In this document: positions 10,060 through 21,020 of the stretch, one piece after another
Numbering within the stretch: the stretch's first letter is position 1
Layout of the letters: each line of letters opens with the position of its first letter
NCBI GenBank assembly: GCA_016630955.3
Contig: CM049985.1
Coordinates: 992,001 to 1,056,000 of the forward strand
Direction of reading: 5' to 3'
Source of the DNA: Didymella arachidicola
Lineage: Eukaryota; Ascomycota; Dothideomycetes; Pleosporales; Didymellaceae
DNA: 64,000 bases
Program-made: the position numbers and the translations under genes
Notes under the pieces: model-generated
Seen by the model: the letters and a program-made list of their open reading frames with translations, nothing else
Database searches by the model: none
Told to the model about the DNA's origin: nothing

Positions 10060-11097
10060 TCAATCGCAAGCTCTATGAGCAATTATTACAATGATACTAT
10101 TGGAGGGCAATCGATCAGTATCTGGAACCGGTACGCCATTTATGATTTGACCATGATAGTTGAGCTTTGCCAGAGCCGCCCGAGCCTCACGGTTTCGAAT
10201 TTCATGGCTTTGCTCCATGTTGACCAGCACGAAACCGTAAGTCAACAGCTTCATACCCGCTGTTGCAACTAGGTATCAGAAAGTAATCTCTTGGGTTACC
10301 TTACTCAGATCAACCAAGAGTGACTTCCTTATACCAAAGACGGCATCCAAACTCAGACAAAGCGCTAGGATCAGGGTGTCCCATCCTTTATCGAACTTGA
10401 AATGCATATGGCTTGGTCTCATGGACGATGATGCAACTTGGCCAATAGCTATTCAACTAGCTCATCGTGCGGAACGGGGTAAGGAACAGGTACTATGCCC
10501 CTGAACTAGGAGACGCCTTCTGCATTGGTCGTAAGAATGCACCTCCCGTCTGGTTCGTCTCGGCCAGGGTGTTGTACGTCGTATTTGCCCCCAGAATCGA
10601 TCTCCCAAATATCCACTTCAATGCCAGATACCGGATCGCAGTCTGTATCCTTAACAGTACAGATGATCAAGAGGGGTTCCCCATTCGGATCGTGCGATAT
10701 GTTTTTGCCGTGATTCAGGTGCTCCGCATATGTGTGTGGAAAGGCCCTAGAAATGTTCCTTTGGTTGATCCTAGCGGTTTCGGGTGGTCAATACTATCAA
10801 CAAGCAGACTGAGTCCCAGAACGTCGCTTAAAAGGATAAACTCTTGCTGGACATCCGTACAGACTTGACCAGTACGAGTGAGAAATCCAATCGCGCTCAT
10901 CCACTCGTCTTGAGATAAATGTGTCTCGCGTGCGAAGTTGTGGAGGTGTATGCCGAGGCGCTTGAGTAAGAATTTGAATCTAGGCGATGGGTTGAGGAGT
11001 TGACCAGACTCACGTTAGCCGTGATATTGTCGACAGTGAGACCGTATAATAGAGGCAGCGTCGATGTTATATCCTTATACATGTAGGGCTCGTACAT
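10060..11097 (-). pseudogene. Intradiol ring-cleavage dioxygenase (hydroxyquinol/catechol 1,2-type), decayed
   Basis: Non-heme Fe(III) dioxygenase that would open hydroxyquinol or catechol between the two hydroxyls. The pieces lie in order on the minus strand: N-terminal cap (LYGLTVDNITANV), then FKFLLKRLGIHLHNFARE, EFILLSDVLGLSLLVDSI, GTFLGPFHTH, a beta-core segment (GIEVDIWEIDSGGKYDVQH, GRDEPDGRC), PSHMHFKFDKGW with the iron-ligand His pair, and a C-terminal segment (MKLLTYGFVLV to NGVPVPDTDRL). They are in different frames, with frameshifts near 11,000, 10,730 and 10,410 and several stops (for example a TAG after AEGVS). Position next to maleylacetate reductase favours hydroxyquinol as the former substrate. 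Not functional. Confidence 0.87.
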
Positions 11098-11305
11098 ATG
11101 GGGCGTTCAGAGGGAGGTTTGACCTATTCGAAAGATAATGTCTGTGAAAGATGATAGCGACATCGGTCGGTTCTAATAACAGATATCCACCCGCTAGAGG
11201 CGTGCGCAACGCCTTTCAGGCTCCATTAAACTTCCGACACTCATGACATGTTCGGATGTGGGGCTTTACAGCCCCATCTAATGTTCCGGGAATGACCCGG
11301 GGGTA

Positions 11306-13405
11306 CCGAGTCCGTGCGCGTGACGCCCACCATCGCGTAACGCCCCGCTAAGCAAATCGCACCCCATCTTCAACACCCCATAGCTCAGTCAATATGGACT
11401 CAATTCAAGAAGCGGCTACAGAATTCGATTTGCGCAATCATAAAGAACAACTTTCATACACAAAGTTTGCTAAAGCAAAGGGAGTTGATCGGTCTACGTT
11501 AGCGCGGAGGCACAAAGGGGTTTCAACTTCTAGGGAGGTCAAAGCAGTTAACCAACGGAAACTCAACAACACTGAAGAACAAGAGCTTATTAAGCTTATT
11601 AATAAGCTTACTGAGGACGGATTCCCTCCTAACAGGCTTCAAATCCGAAATTACGCGTCTAAAGTAGCTGGTAGCAGCGTCTCTGATAGCTGGGTTACTC
11701 GCTTCCTCCACCGTCACACAGCTGAACTGGTCACCAAATGGGCAACAGGGAAGGATCGCAATCGCCACCAAGCTGACTCAGGGGCTTCTTTTGAGGCCTA
11801 CTTCACACTTCTACACAGCAAGATAGCTGAGTACAGCATTGAGCCTCAGCACATGTACAATATGGATGAGAAGGGCTTCATGATCGGGGTACTTGAACGT
11901 GCAAAACGAGTGTTCTCCCGGCCACTGTGGGACAGCAAGCAAGTCAGAGGTACTCTCCAAGACGGCTCACGGGAGTGGATCACGCTTATTGCTTGCATAA
12001 GTGCCTCAGGGGAAGCCCTGCCAGCAAGCCTCATATACCCAGCAGCCAATCAAGCTATATACTCAGGCTGGGTGGAGGATATCAAGCCAGGGGAACACTC
12101 AGTCTTTGTCAGCTCATCTAGTACAGGCTGGAGCAACAACGAGATAGCTCTTGCCTGGCTTGAACAGGTGTTCGATCGCGCTACTAAGGCCACAGCACGG
12201 AGAAAGTATCGTCTTTTGATACTTGACGGCCACGGGAGCCACGTTACCCCTGACTTTATTGAGTACGCCAACCAACGCAAGATACTCGTGATGATCCTTC
12301 CCCCTCACTCAACACACAGGCTCCAGCCACTGGACGTTTGCCTGTTCTCACCTCTGGCACGAGCATACTCAAATGAGCTTACGCAGTTCCTCCAAAGCAG
12401 TCAGGGGACCTCTCCAGTCACTAAATCAAACTTCTTACACCTGTTCTGGGCGGCGTGGCAGAGCTCATTTCAGGAGTCAACAATCGTCAACTCCTTTGCA
12501 GCCACAGGGATATGGCCCCCTGACGCCTCTGCTGTACTCAAACAAGTCAACAACACTTATACAGACAAAGAAGAACAATCAGGAGCTCTTAGACCAACAG
12601 ACTGGAGGCGTATAAGGCAGGTACTTAAGGATCATGTGAAGGAACCTGACAGTGAGGCAGTGCGGGAGCTGACAGGGGCAATTCACTCTCTTACTGCCCA
12701 GGTTGAGCTGCTTACTGAGCAGAACAAAGGCCTGCAGGAGTCTCTTGCACACAGGAAGAAGCACAATAAGAAGAGTAAGCCCCTGAGTCTCCAACAGCGG
12801 AAGGAGTACCAAAGTCAACCTGTATTTTGGTCTCCTCGGAAGGTCAGAGAGGCACACTATCGTCGGAAGATCAATGAGCAAGAACAGGAGGAGCAGCATC
12901 TTCAAAAGCTACGTCAGAAGCAAGAGCAAGTAGCAATTAAGCTTCAGAGAGCAAGAGAGGCTCAGGAGAAGCGTACAGAGCGTGAGAGAGCTAAGGAGGT
13001 GAGGGTGCAGGAGAAGGCTAAGAAGGCAGCTGAAGCGCAGCGTCAAAGGGACGCTCGTCAAGCTACTACTGCTATCCAATTATCCCAAAAGGGTAAGCGT
13101 AAAGCCTTAAAAGCTACCTCAGGTAGCAATAAGCGTCAGAAACAAGCTGGTGATGCTGGTGGTGCGAAAGAAGCCCCTGAGGCACCCTCAGCTCCTCCAC
13201 CAGTCACTACTCGCCGCGGACGCAACGTTAGGCTTCCAAGTAAATACAAGTAGCACAAGTAGTTCACATAGGTCTATTTACTACTCTACTACAATATTAT
13301 ACAATATTTGCTGTTGTTGGTGGCTCAGTAACCTTATTTTTCAACAAGTCGATAGGATCTCAGCGGGGCGTTACGCGATGGTGGGCGTCACGCGCACGGA
13401 CTCGG
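11306..13405 (+). mobile_element. Pogo-4: complete, apparently intact pogo-type element
   Basis: 2,100 bp between TA duplications (11,304-11,305 and 13,406-13,407). Inverted repeats identical over ~44 bases, starting ccgagtccgtgcgcg, with the motif cgcgtRacgccc twice. One uninterrupted transposase. It sits between the dioxygenase and the aldehyde dehydrogenase and does not split a recognisable gene. Confidence 0.95.
11394..13253 (+). CDS. Pogo-4 transposase, intact
   Basis: 619 residues in one frame. N-terminal helix-turn-helix (FAKAKGVDRSTLARRHKG), CENP-B-type second DNA-binding domain to about residue 120, DDE core with NMDEKGFMIG (about 155), LILDGHGSHVTPDF (about 280) and LQPLDVCLFSPLARAY (about 320). 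From about 450 on it is a long charged coiled-coil-like helix (Glu/Gln/Arg/Lys). The end is basic (KRKALKA, SNKRQK, RRGRNVRLPSKYK), likely nuclear-localising. No zinc knuckle, unlike the ACGT-type elements. All catalytic acids are present, so this copy could be autonomous and could act on Pogo-3 or Pogo-6 if their ends are recognised. Confidence 0.93.
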   Translation: MDSIQEAATEFDLRNHKEQLSYTKFAKAKGVDRSTLARRHKGVSTSREVKAVNQRKLNNTEEQELIKLINKLTEDGFPPNRLQIRNYASKVAGSSVSDSWVTRFLHRHTAELVTKWATGKDRNRHQADSGASFEAYFTLLHSKIAEYSIEPQHMYNMDEKGFMIGVLERAKRVFSRPLWDSKQVRGTLQDGSREWITLIACISASGEALPASLIYPAANQAIYSGWVEDIKPGEHSVFVSSSSTGWSNNEIALAWLEQVFDRATKATARRKYRLLILDGHGSHVTPDFIEYANQRKILVMILPPHSTHRLQPLDVCLFSPLARAYSNELTQFLQSSQGTSPVTKSNFLHLFWAAWQSSFQESTIVNSFAATGIWPPDASAVLKQVNNTYTDKEEQSGALRPTDWRRIRQVLKDHVKEPDSEAVRELTGAIHSLTAQVELLTEQNKGLQESLAHRKKHNKKSKPLSLQQRKEYQSQPVFWSPRKVREAHYRRKINEQEQEEQHLQKLRQKQEQVAIKLQRAREAQEKRTERERAKEVRVQEKAKKAAEAQRQRDARQATTAIQLSQKGKRKALKATSGSNKRQKQAGDAGGAKEAPEAPSAPPPVTTRRGRNVRLPSKYK

Positions 13406-13636
13406 TAGGTGGCTGAGTCGAACACCACCTAACGCACAGTCCCAAATCGAAATGGTGTCGTCTTACCAGCTAAGACCAAATTGGAGTCGTCCAAACCATT
13501 GCTCATTGTAAACTAAGGATATTAGGACGACACAAACTCAAGCAGATTGTAGACACGTGGAAATCAAGTGGGTTTGCATTATTTTGAAGCAACTACGGAG
13601 ATGGTAACAGAAAGCATAATAGATCTTGGCTTGACC

Positions 13637-15211
13637 TCAATTCTTCCAGGTGATCGTCTTCGTCTTAACCCACTCTTCCAACCCGGGCAGACTGTTAAAG
13701 CGACCAAAGCCACTACTCTTGACGCCTCCGTGAGGCAGGTTGGTCTCATCGTGTATGCTCCTATCATTGATATGTACAGATCCGCACTGAATCTTCTTCG
13801 CGATATGAAGGGCTCTGCGCAGATCTTGCGTAAATACTGCACTGTTAAGACCGTACTCCGTGTCATTAGCCAGTTCAATAGCCTCTTCATCAGACTGAAC
13901 GATGTACAAGGCCACGGTGGGCCCAAATGATTCCGTCTTGTATATTTTCATCTGAGGCGTAACATTCTCTACCAGTGTAGGTAGCATTCTGGTCTTTTCT
14001 TGCTCGATGCTCGTGTTGGACTCGGGCTGCCACAGACTGGCACCATTGGATACCGCGTCGTCTAAGAGGTTACGCACCTTTGCTACAGCAATGCTATTGA
14101 CCAGTTGAGGTATATTATCCTGCCCGAAAACCTTTCCCAATGCCGTAGTCAAACTCTTGCGAAACTCGGTGACGATCGCAGCATTCACAATTATTCGTTC
14201 GGTGGACATACACACCTGTCCGGCATGTTGAAAAGCACCTAAACAGCATTGAAAGGCTGCAGATTCGACGTCGGCGTCCTCACAAACGATGGCTGGAGCT
14301 TTGCCCCCAAGCTCCAAAACAGCTGGTTTTAGGTGTTCACCAGCGAGAGATGCGATAACGGAGCCGACAGCGGTAGAGCCGGTAAAATTGACCTTCCGAA
14401 TGATGGGGTGGGAGATGAGAGCCTTGGTCACACTAGCAGCGTCTTCTTGGCGATGGTAAAGTGTATTAAGACACCCTGCTGGTAGACCGGCTTCGTGAAG
14501 TACAGACGCAATTCCCCACTAGCACATCGTTAGCAGTGTCGCTTCTTAAAGAGGTCCCACTCACGTAGGTTGCTGGTGCTAATTCTGGTCCCTTGAGAAT
14601 AACAGTATTTCCCCTGTGTCATGGTCAAAAGGGTCCTTGACCTCGTCAGCTCGCTGCTAGCCTTCATCTACTCACATGGCCAATGGTTGTAGGCACGCGC
14701 GCAATCCGAGAACGTGGGGAGCGTTCCACGGGGCAATTCCTAGGATCACTCCGTATGGTTCCTTGATCACTATCCCGCTGCTGTTCTCTGAGTCGACAAC
14801 AGGCATAGCGCCTGTGGTGGCTATCTGTACGAGCCCAGCAATATCGATGCAGGCTTGATAAGCTGCCTCATACTGGAACTCGAAAAATTCTTGTGCCACT
14901 CCAGTCTCCGTGAAACTGTAGTGCCGAAGTTCGCTTTTTCTTTTCTTAAAAATTTCAGCGGCGCGCAAGAATATGTCCCTTCTGGTGCGCGGTTTGGTCT
15001 TTGACCACGTGACGAAAGCTGCCTGTGCAGACTCGATCGCCTTCAAGACATCTTCTTCACTTGCTGAAGAGCACTGGTATAGGCGTCTTTGATCGAGAGG
15101 TGATATAATTGGAAAAGTACGGTCAGATTTGGCCTCCTTTCCGTCAAGCCAGAAAGGTATGGTTGATTCATTGTTGAATGCTGAGCCCGCTGATATCTCG
15201 TTGGCAGTCAT
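13637..15211 (-). CDS. NAD(P)-dependent aldehyde dehydrogenase (salicylaldehyde/vanillin dehydrogenase-like)
   Basis: Oxidises an aldehyde, probably aromatic, to the acid. 488 residues from three exons: 15,211-14,676, 14,613-14,565 and 14,518-13,637. The introns are 62 and 46 nt with GTGAGT donors. Motifs in order: APWNAP (substrate/oxyanion Asn), FTGSTAVG (cofactor), LELGGKAP (general-base Glu), FQHAGQVCMS (nucleophile Cys), ESFGP. The C-terminus has SSGFGRFNSLPGLEEW. The ATG at 15,211 begins MTANEISAGS; the frame further upstream has no ATG. It faces a monooxygenase pseudogene across ~315 bp. The family call is firm; the aromatic substrate is inferred from resemblance to salicylaldehyde dehydrogenases and from the neighbours. 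The frame and splice sites look intact. Confidence 0.9.
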
Positions 15212-15526
15212 TGAAGCTCGGAATTTGAATTTACAAACAACCAGATACAAAGTTCCAGGTCTTCTTTCGTTAAGTTTAAGCCATAGTTGTTGACGTGGTT
15301 TGAATTTCGAGGCTAGCGCAGGGTGGGTTGTGTGGGGTCAGGGGTCCAAATGACCGAACGTATTCGCGGATGGGTACATTCCCCACAAAGGGTCAGACAG
15401 TTCGGGTGGCTATTAACGAATTTCAATAACTTGTTTGCTCCAATCTGTGAGTCATGCATCGTTCATCAGTCACGAGGCAAGTAATTGGGTTTCCCCAATC
15501 ACCGCATCACATTCGAGAGCCTAAAC

Positions 15527-17100
15527 ATGTCCTTAAAGATCATTATCATTGAAGCTGGATTAAAAGGCCTTGCGGCTGCAATCTCCATAAAAGTAGAGAG
15601 ATCTGAGTAAGATGTACTGGTAGTGGAGAGTGCACCAGAATTGGCAGAGATACAAACATATCCCTGCGAGTCGAGGACGACCTTCTGATGGAACATTCAG
15701 GTTGGAGCTGGATTTCAGGTCACACCAAATGCAACGCACCTGCTGAAGCAATGGGGCTGGAGCTAAACTCTTGAAGCGCTTTCCTCAAGCCCAGAAGTGT
15801 TCATCATACATCGATACGCCGATGGTGAGATCATCGGCAAGCGAAATGGTTATGGCAATGAGATGTTAGAAAAGTAGAAGAGCCCTTTTCTGGATATGCA
15901 TAGAGCAGACCTTTAGATGAGTATGTAGGAACGTGCGAGAGAACTGGGTGTCAGCTTCAAGTTCGGGGCGCTCGTTACCAGCGTCGACCCAACTCTCCCA
16001 TCCATCACTTTGGCAAATGCGGATGTTATCCGTGGCGGTCTTTTGATTGGTGCTGAGGGTATGTGTCCACCATTTTTGTCTTCGCAAACTTATCAAGCCA
16101 GGTCTCTGGTCCAAATGCCGTGAAACTGTCTTTGGTAAACAGTACACCCCAATACCGACTGGAGACCTCGCGTACCGCGTAATCCTCAAGATTGAGGAAG
16201 TTATAAATGATGAGATGAGAGATTTCTTCTCTATACCTAGGGTTGCTCTGTGGACGGGGCCCGACTGCCACGCAATCTCTTATCCTATCAAGGCAAATAC
16301 TTTGATCGATACTGTGCTCCTTGTTCCCGATGATCTTCCCGAGGGAGTATCCAGAGTTGCAGGAGACAATTCAGAGATTTTGCAGGTCTTCTGTGACTGG
16401 GGTCCACGGTATTGTATTTCTCTTGAGTACTTTTGAGGGCTGGGTCTCACTTCTGCAGGCTAAAAAGCCTTCTGTCCGAGGTCACAAAAGTGGACAAGTG
16501 GAAATTAATGCCTAATAAGTCGATGTTGCTACCACATTGACTTCCACTAGTGGAGGAGCTTGATCATTTTTCCAATCCAGAGAGCACTGTGGTCTTTCTC
16601 GGAGATGCATGCCATCTGATGCGTCCTTACCTGGCTCAAGGGGCAGGCTCTTCATTGGAAGATGGAGCTGCCTTAGGCCGCCTGCTATCAAGGGCCAGCT
16701 CCCGCAAAGATTTCCCGCGGATTTTCCATATATACGAACAGTTGAGGATGAGTCGTAGTTCTGCACTACACAAAGGCAGTATGCGACAGGTTTGTGGGCC
16801 TCATCTTTAGGATCGCCGAGCATGGAACTGATGAGCTGTACAGAGACAGACCAATCATATAAATGATGGCCCTGAACAGCAAACTCGCGATCAGTTGATG
16901 AAACAGCAATTTGAAGAGCCACAGCCTAGTTATCCGTGCTGCTGGTAAGCTCTACATGTCAGGTCAAGAGAATAAATCTGATAGATCCAGGCTTGATCCT
17001 GCGCAACAAAGATTCGTCTATGGTTACGATGTCTATCATGAGGTCAGTTCTATAATCTGGAGTGTAAGCCAAGCTCTGCGTCCCGCTGATCCCATCAAGC
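15527..17100 (+). pseudogene. FAD-dependent aromatic monooxygenase (salicylate hydroxylase-like), decayed
   Basis: A flavin monooxygenase that would hydroxylate and often decarboxylate an aromatic acid. Order on the plus strand: MSLKIIIIEAGLKGLAAAIS (FAD fold), DVLVVESAPELAE, FQVTPNATHLLKQWGWS, ERARELGVSFKFGA, TLPSITLANADVIRGGLLIG, then after an intron-like gap LWSKCRETVFGKQYTPIPTG and the catalytic domain to about 16,420. VVFLGDACHLMRPYLAQGAG follows (second FAD motif, 16,590 region), then a tail near 17,030 (GYDVYHE). At least five stops break it. The dinucleotide motif GxGxxG reads EAGLKG, both changes being G-to-A. Dead gene, divergent from the aldehyde dehydrogenase that may have fed it. 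Confidence 0.87.
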
Positions 17101-17149
17101 TTGAACGCCTGGACCAAGAGAGCGATAGTTCTTCTAAGGTTTGATTCCC

Positions 17150-17640
17150 CAACTCCAAGTAGCAGCAAAGCTCTACTTTGAATTTTGAGTATATGTAGAT
17201 AGCATCGCAGGTAGTACATGCTTGATAGTCAAGTATAATGGCAACCAGTGCAGCTAAAACAAGGCAAGAATTCAGTTTGTACCGACACGAAAGATCCACA
17301 TGCCTTGCACCGATATCACATAGCCTGTTTGACTTCATTTCAAGGGGCTAATTTCCAACCCCGTAATCTGCACCCGTAGCCACCTGCACACTCATATACC
17401 TGCAGAACTTATGTTTTCTACCTTGGTAGACCTCCCCAAACGACTATTAGGCGCTACTTAATGTGCAAGTGGGTCCGTGGACTCATGTGATTCCAACCCC
17501 ACACTGTCAGTGTCGTGGATGCGGGGTTCGTCAGTTGAGTTTAACCCATGATACGTGGTCCTTAGCCTAGTGCAGAAGTCAATTCCAAAGCCGCCCATCT
17601 GCACTATAAGAAGAGGGATGTGCATCTTTTAGGAGCGACT
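17150..17640. other. Intergenic, promoter side of SnoaL-like gene
   Basis: No gene seen. A TATA-like ctataag lies near 17,603, about 75 bases before the preferred start of the downstream gene, and is the only candidate regulatory element I can point to. Confidence 0.35.
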
Positions 17641-17682
17641 ATGTTACAACATAATTTCCCTGAATCTGAAGACGAAATAAAC

Positions 17683-18163
17683 ATGGCCGCTGTCCGCACG
17701 AGGCAAGATCTGGACAGGTATATCGATGCCTTCAACCGAAACGACACCGAGGCGTACATGGCCTACTACGCCGACGATCTTGTCCTGGCTCTAGGTACTA
17801 CGGTACTCAACAACAAGGAAAAGGTTGCTGAATTCTTCAAAATCGGACGCCAGACGATGGCAGAGCATGTCGCTCCACACGTCGTGGTCATGGGTAGAGA
17901 TGCGGTAGCTCTGACTGCAACTATTACCTTCACGGCCAAGGTGAATCTTGAAGAGGTGAGTTGGAAGTCGACTAAACATTTCAAAGTACTCTGTTGACAG
18001 ACACGAACAGCCATTCGCGGATTTCGGGGCGACGGCTGTCAAGGGGGGTGGCTACATCACTGCGTTTGTTGTAATGTATGAACTCAACGAAGAAGGAAAG
18101 TTCAGTCGTATTCATGCTGGAAGGGTAGAGCCGCCGGTCATTTTCCAGGGCCCAAAGCTGTAG
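17683..18163 (+). CDS. SnoaL-like / NTF2-fold small protein
   Basis: About 141 residues from two exons: 17,683-17,955 and 18,011-18,163, with a 55-nt intron (GTGAGT...CAG). The helix-sheet pattern RQDLDRYIDAFNRNDTEAYMAYYADDLVLALG is typical of the SnoaL/ketosteroid-isomerase-like fold. Such proteins act as small cyclases, isomerases or hydrolases, or bind ligands. Similar small proteins often sit in fungal aromatic-catabolism and polyketide clusters. The start at 17,683 (MAAVRT) is favoured over in-frame ATGs at 17,620 and 17,641 because the domain starts there. Substrate unknown; a role in the adjacent aromatic block is inferred from position only. Confidence 0.75.
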
Positions 18164-18389
18164 AGAGCGAGGGCAGAGTAATGAAAGCCTAGACCGATAT
18201 GATCAGTGCCCATGACAGGCTGCTCGTACAGAGGAACGTTCGCCAAAGCCAGCATACTATGACATATAGCATACGTCTTAGGGATGAATCAAGCGAAAGT
18301 ATCTGAGGTGTGCCTAATGCAACAGCGTTGAAATCGTCCCATGCTGTGACAACAATATTAATACTACATACTGGTATCCAACGTATATA

Positions 18390-18620
18390 CCGTATGAGCT
18401 CGATTCTTTGGCCAAACACTAGCAGGGGGCGGGTGTAAGTGGAGCCTGGAAAGTCCAATTAGAATAAGAGGTTGGATCTAAGCCAGCTCCTAAGGGGACT
18501 AAGAATCTCCATTTAAAACCTACAAGAGTACCTGTTATTTGCTGTTTGAAGACCCACCCAGCGGGCAGGTAGAGGAGCTGCCCCCTGCTAGTGTTTGGCC
18601 AAAGAATCGAGTTTATACGG
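18390..18620. mobile_element. MITE-1: 231-bp non-autonomous inverted-repeat element
   Basis: Ends ccgtatgagctcgattcttt... and its near-perfect inverse, about 42 bases each, with four or so mismatches near the tips. Flanked by TA on both sides (18,388-18,389 and 18,621-18,622). No coding capacity. The CCG-type tip and TA duplication fit mobilisation by a pogo or Tc1-type transposase. The repeat arms (gccaaacactagcaggggg) do not match the ends of any full element in this window. Confidence 0.75.
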
Positions 18621-18822
18621 TACGGTGATTGGATCCAGCACTACTGGATGACCTTCCTCGTTAGATTACATCGGATCTTGTCTGCTTTTAGATATATTAC
18701 AGCACTTACCCCTGCAATCTACTGAAGTTCCAGCCTCTAGGACTAGAAAAGTACTAAAAACGCATTAGATTAGCGCCTAAGACAACTGAAGAAGATACGA
18801 CTGAAACCCCTTGTTATCGTCT

Positions 18823-19034
18823 CCACTCACAAAATATATGCCTGCAACCACAGTACACAGTAGATTACTGGGGGTTGGGCCTTGGTGCGTAGAGAAATGG
18901 CAGTTAGTGTTTAAAACAGCTAGTTCCGGCCTCATCTCGTATTCTGTAAGAAGTGGGCCTCTCAAAAACGTCAGACACCACGGTATGGGCTGCGTCCTCC
19001 TACTATGGTAGTTGGGATAAGTTTTGTGAGTGGG
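18823..19034. repeat. MITE-2 copy a
   Basis: About 212 bp with inverted arms of the form ccactcacaaaa..tat, ending in ccacagta / tactatgg. The same arm sequence recurs in copies b and c, which supports a dispersed small element family. No coding capacity. Confidence 0.6.
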
Positions 19035-19113
19035 GATGGGCGACAGGGGTACGGGCCGAATCACAAAGCCTGTTCTATATAATATTTTTAAATAAGCGCA
19101 GCACTAGAAGCTA

Positions 19114-20944
19114 ACGTGCGGGATCAGTAAGCTGCGCGGATCAGTAAGCTGCGCACCCCACCCAACCTAACGCGACTCTCTACACAACCACCACAATGTC
19201 GCGACAACAACGCTCTATACAGACTTCTCATGAAGGTAGACTTGTCTTGCTGTAGCGTCGTATCAAAATAACCAAAAACAATCTCTCCGCGCGCTTGCAT
19301 CAGCGTACGACGTGCCAGAATCAACACTTCGAACGCGTCTCCGCGGTACCCAGCCACGATCAGAGATAGTCTCTGTCAATCGTAAGCTATCACCAATTGA
19401 AGAGCAATCTCTTGTACAGTGGATCCTAGCCCTTGATCAGCGTGGTTTTCCACCCCATATCATCGATGTGCGACGAATGGCGGACGCTCTACTCGCTGCG
19501 CGTGGTCAAGATCCACCTCCACAACCCGTCGGCAAGAAATGGGTATCGCGCTTTATCCAAGGCCAGCCAGAGCTTCAAACAAAGTGGACTAGAAGATTTC
19601 ATAGCCAGCGCGCCTCCTGCGAGGATCCGATCGCAATTGCAGCCTGGTTCAAGCTAGTAGAGGAGACGCGCCAGACGTATGGCGTTCTAGATCAAGACAT
19701 CTACAACTTCGACGAGACTGGATTCGCGATGGGCGTTGCTGCAATGTCAAAAGTAGTCACCAGCTCTGATAGAGTTGGTAGAGCAGTTGTCGTGCAGCCA
19801 GGCAATCGCGAGTGGGTGACAGCAATCGAGTGCGTTAACGCGTCTGGCTGGTCTCTCCCACCGTTCATAATTCTATCTGGCAAAGTCCACCAGGCTGGCT
19901 GGTACGACGGGCTCCCACTCGACTGGACTGTCGGCGTCTCAGACAACGGCTGGACGACTGACGAGCTTGGCGTAGAGTGGGTGAAGCACTTCAATCAGCA
20001 TACAGCCGCTCGTACAGCTGGAGTCTATCGTCTTCTAATCCTAGACGGACATAGCAGTCATGCTACGCCAGAGTTTGATCAGTACTGCGCTGATAACAAG
20101 ATTATCACTCTCTGTATGCCGCCGCATACCTCCCATCTCCTCCAGCCGCTTGATGTAGGCTGCTTCTCTCCACTCAAGCGCGCGTACGGGCGTGAGATTG
20201 AGGAACTCGCTCGCCAAGGCGTCTATCACGTTGATAAGATAGACTTTCTTACAGTCTATACGCAGATGCGGCCAACAGTTTTAACGCAGCAAAATATACA
20301 GGCAGGCTTCCAAGCAACAGGTCTCGTTCCTCTCTATCCAGAGCGTGTCCTGTCATCGCTGACAATTGTCCGTACGCCGTTTCCACTACAGACAACTACA
20401 GGCAATAGTACTATGATGCAGGCAGAAACACCACATACAGTAGAGCAACTTCGGCAGCAGGTACTCTATCTCCAAGAGCGGCTACGCCGGCAGTCAGACA
20501 GTCCAACAAGCATTGCTATACGCCAGCTTGCAAAAAGCGCCCAACTTGCAATGCAATCAGCAACAATACTTGCAGAAGAAAACAGAAAGCTGCGTACAGC
20601 TAACCAACATCAACGCCGAAATCAAGACCAGCGGCGTCAATATATTGCTTCTGGTGGAGTTCTCCAGGTGCGACAGGCTCAGCAGCTGGCTGCAGAGGCA
20701 GAAAGGGTGGTCATAGGCACTGATCAGAGCCAGGCTGGCGAGCGACGTCAGCGCGCGCCGCCGACGTGTACAAAGTGCCATATTCAAGGACACACTCGCA
20801 CTTCATGCAGAAATAAATAATTAATTAGGTTTCTAATCTTGTTAAATTTGAATGCGTTGTTGTGGATTAATTGCGTCGAGAGTAGCGTCAGGTTGGGTAG
20901 GGTGCGCAGCTTACTGATCCGCGCAGCTTACTGGTCCCGCACGT
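19114..20944 (+). mobile_element. Pogo-5: complete pogo-type element
   Basis: 1,831 bp between TA duplications (19,112-19,113 and 20,945-20,946). The inverted repeats start acgtgcggg and contain the 17-base motif ggatcagtaagctgcgc twice, with a few transition differences between the ends. Closest to Pogo-8 by protein. Confidence 0.93.
19196..20820 (+). pseudogene. Pogo-5 transposase with N-terminal frameshift
   Basis: DDE_1 transposase. The ancestral start is probably the ATG at 19,196 (MSRQQRS). A frameshift near 19,230-19,260 separates it from the main frame, which continues with LASAYDVPESTLRTRLRG (helix-turn-helix). The main frame from the internal ATG at 19,312 gives 502 residues with DNA-binding region, YNFDETGFAMG, LILDGHSSH, LQPLDVGCFSPLKRAY and a CCHC knuckle (CTKCHIQGHTRTSC). 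Catalytic residues are intact. Only the first ~40 residues, holding the first helices of the DNA-binding domain, are affected. Confidence 0.82.
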
Positions 20945-21020
20945 TAACTAATATATTATTATCGAATTAGAGGCCTTTATAGTTATAAAACGCTAACTAC
21001 CTTAATAAAACCCTCCAAGA

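Noticed and set aside
11255..11275. Hairpin tggggcttt-agcccca as a terminator or regulatory RNA
   Set aside because: A single 6-7 bp stem in eukaryotic intergenic DNA; no supporting context.
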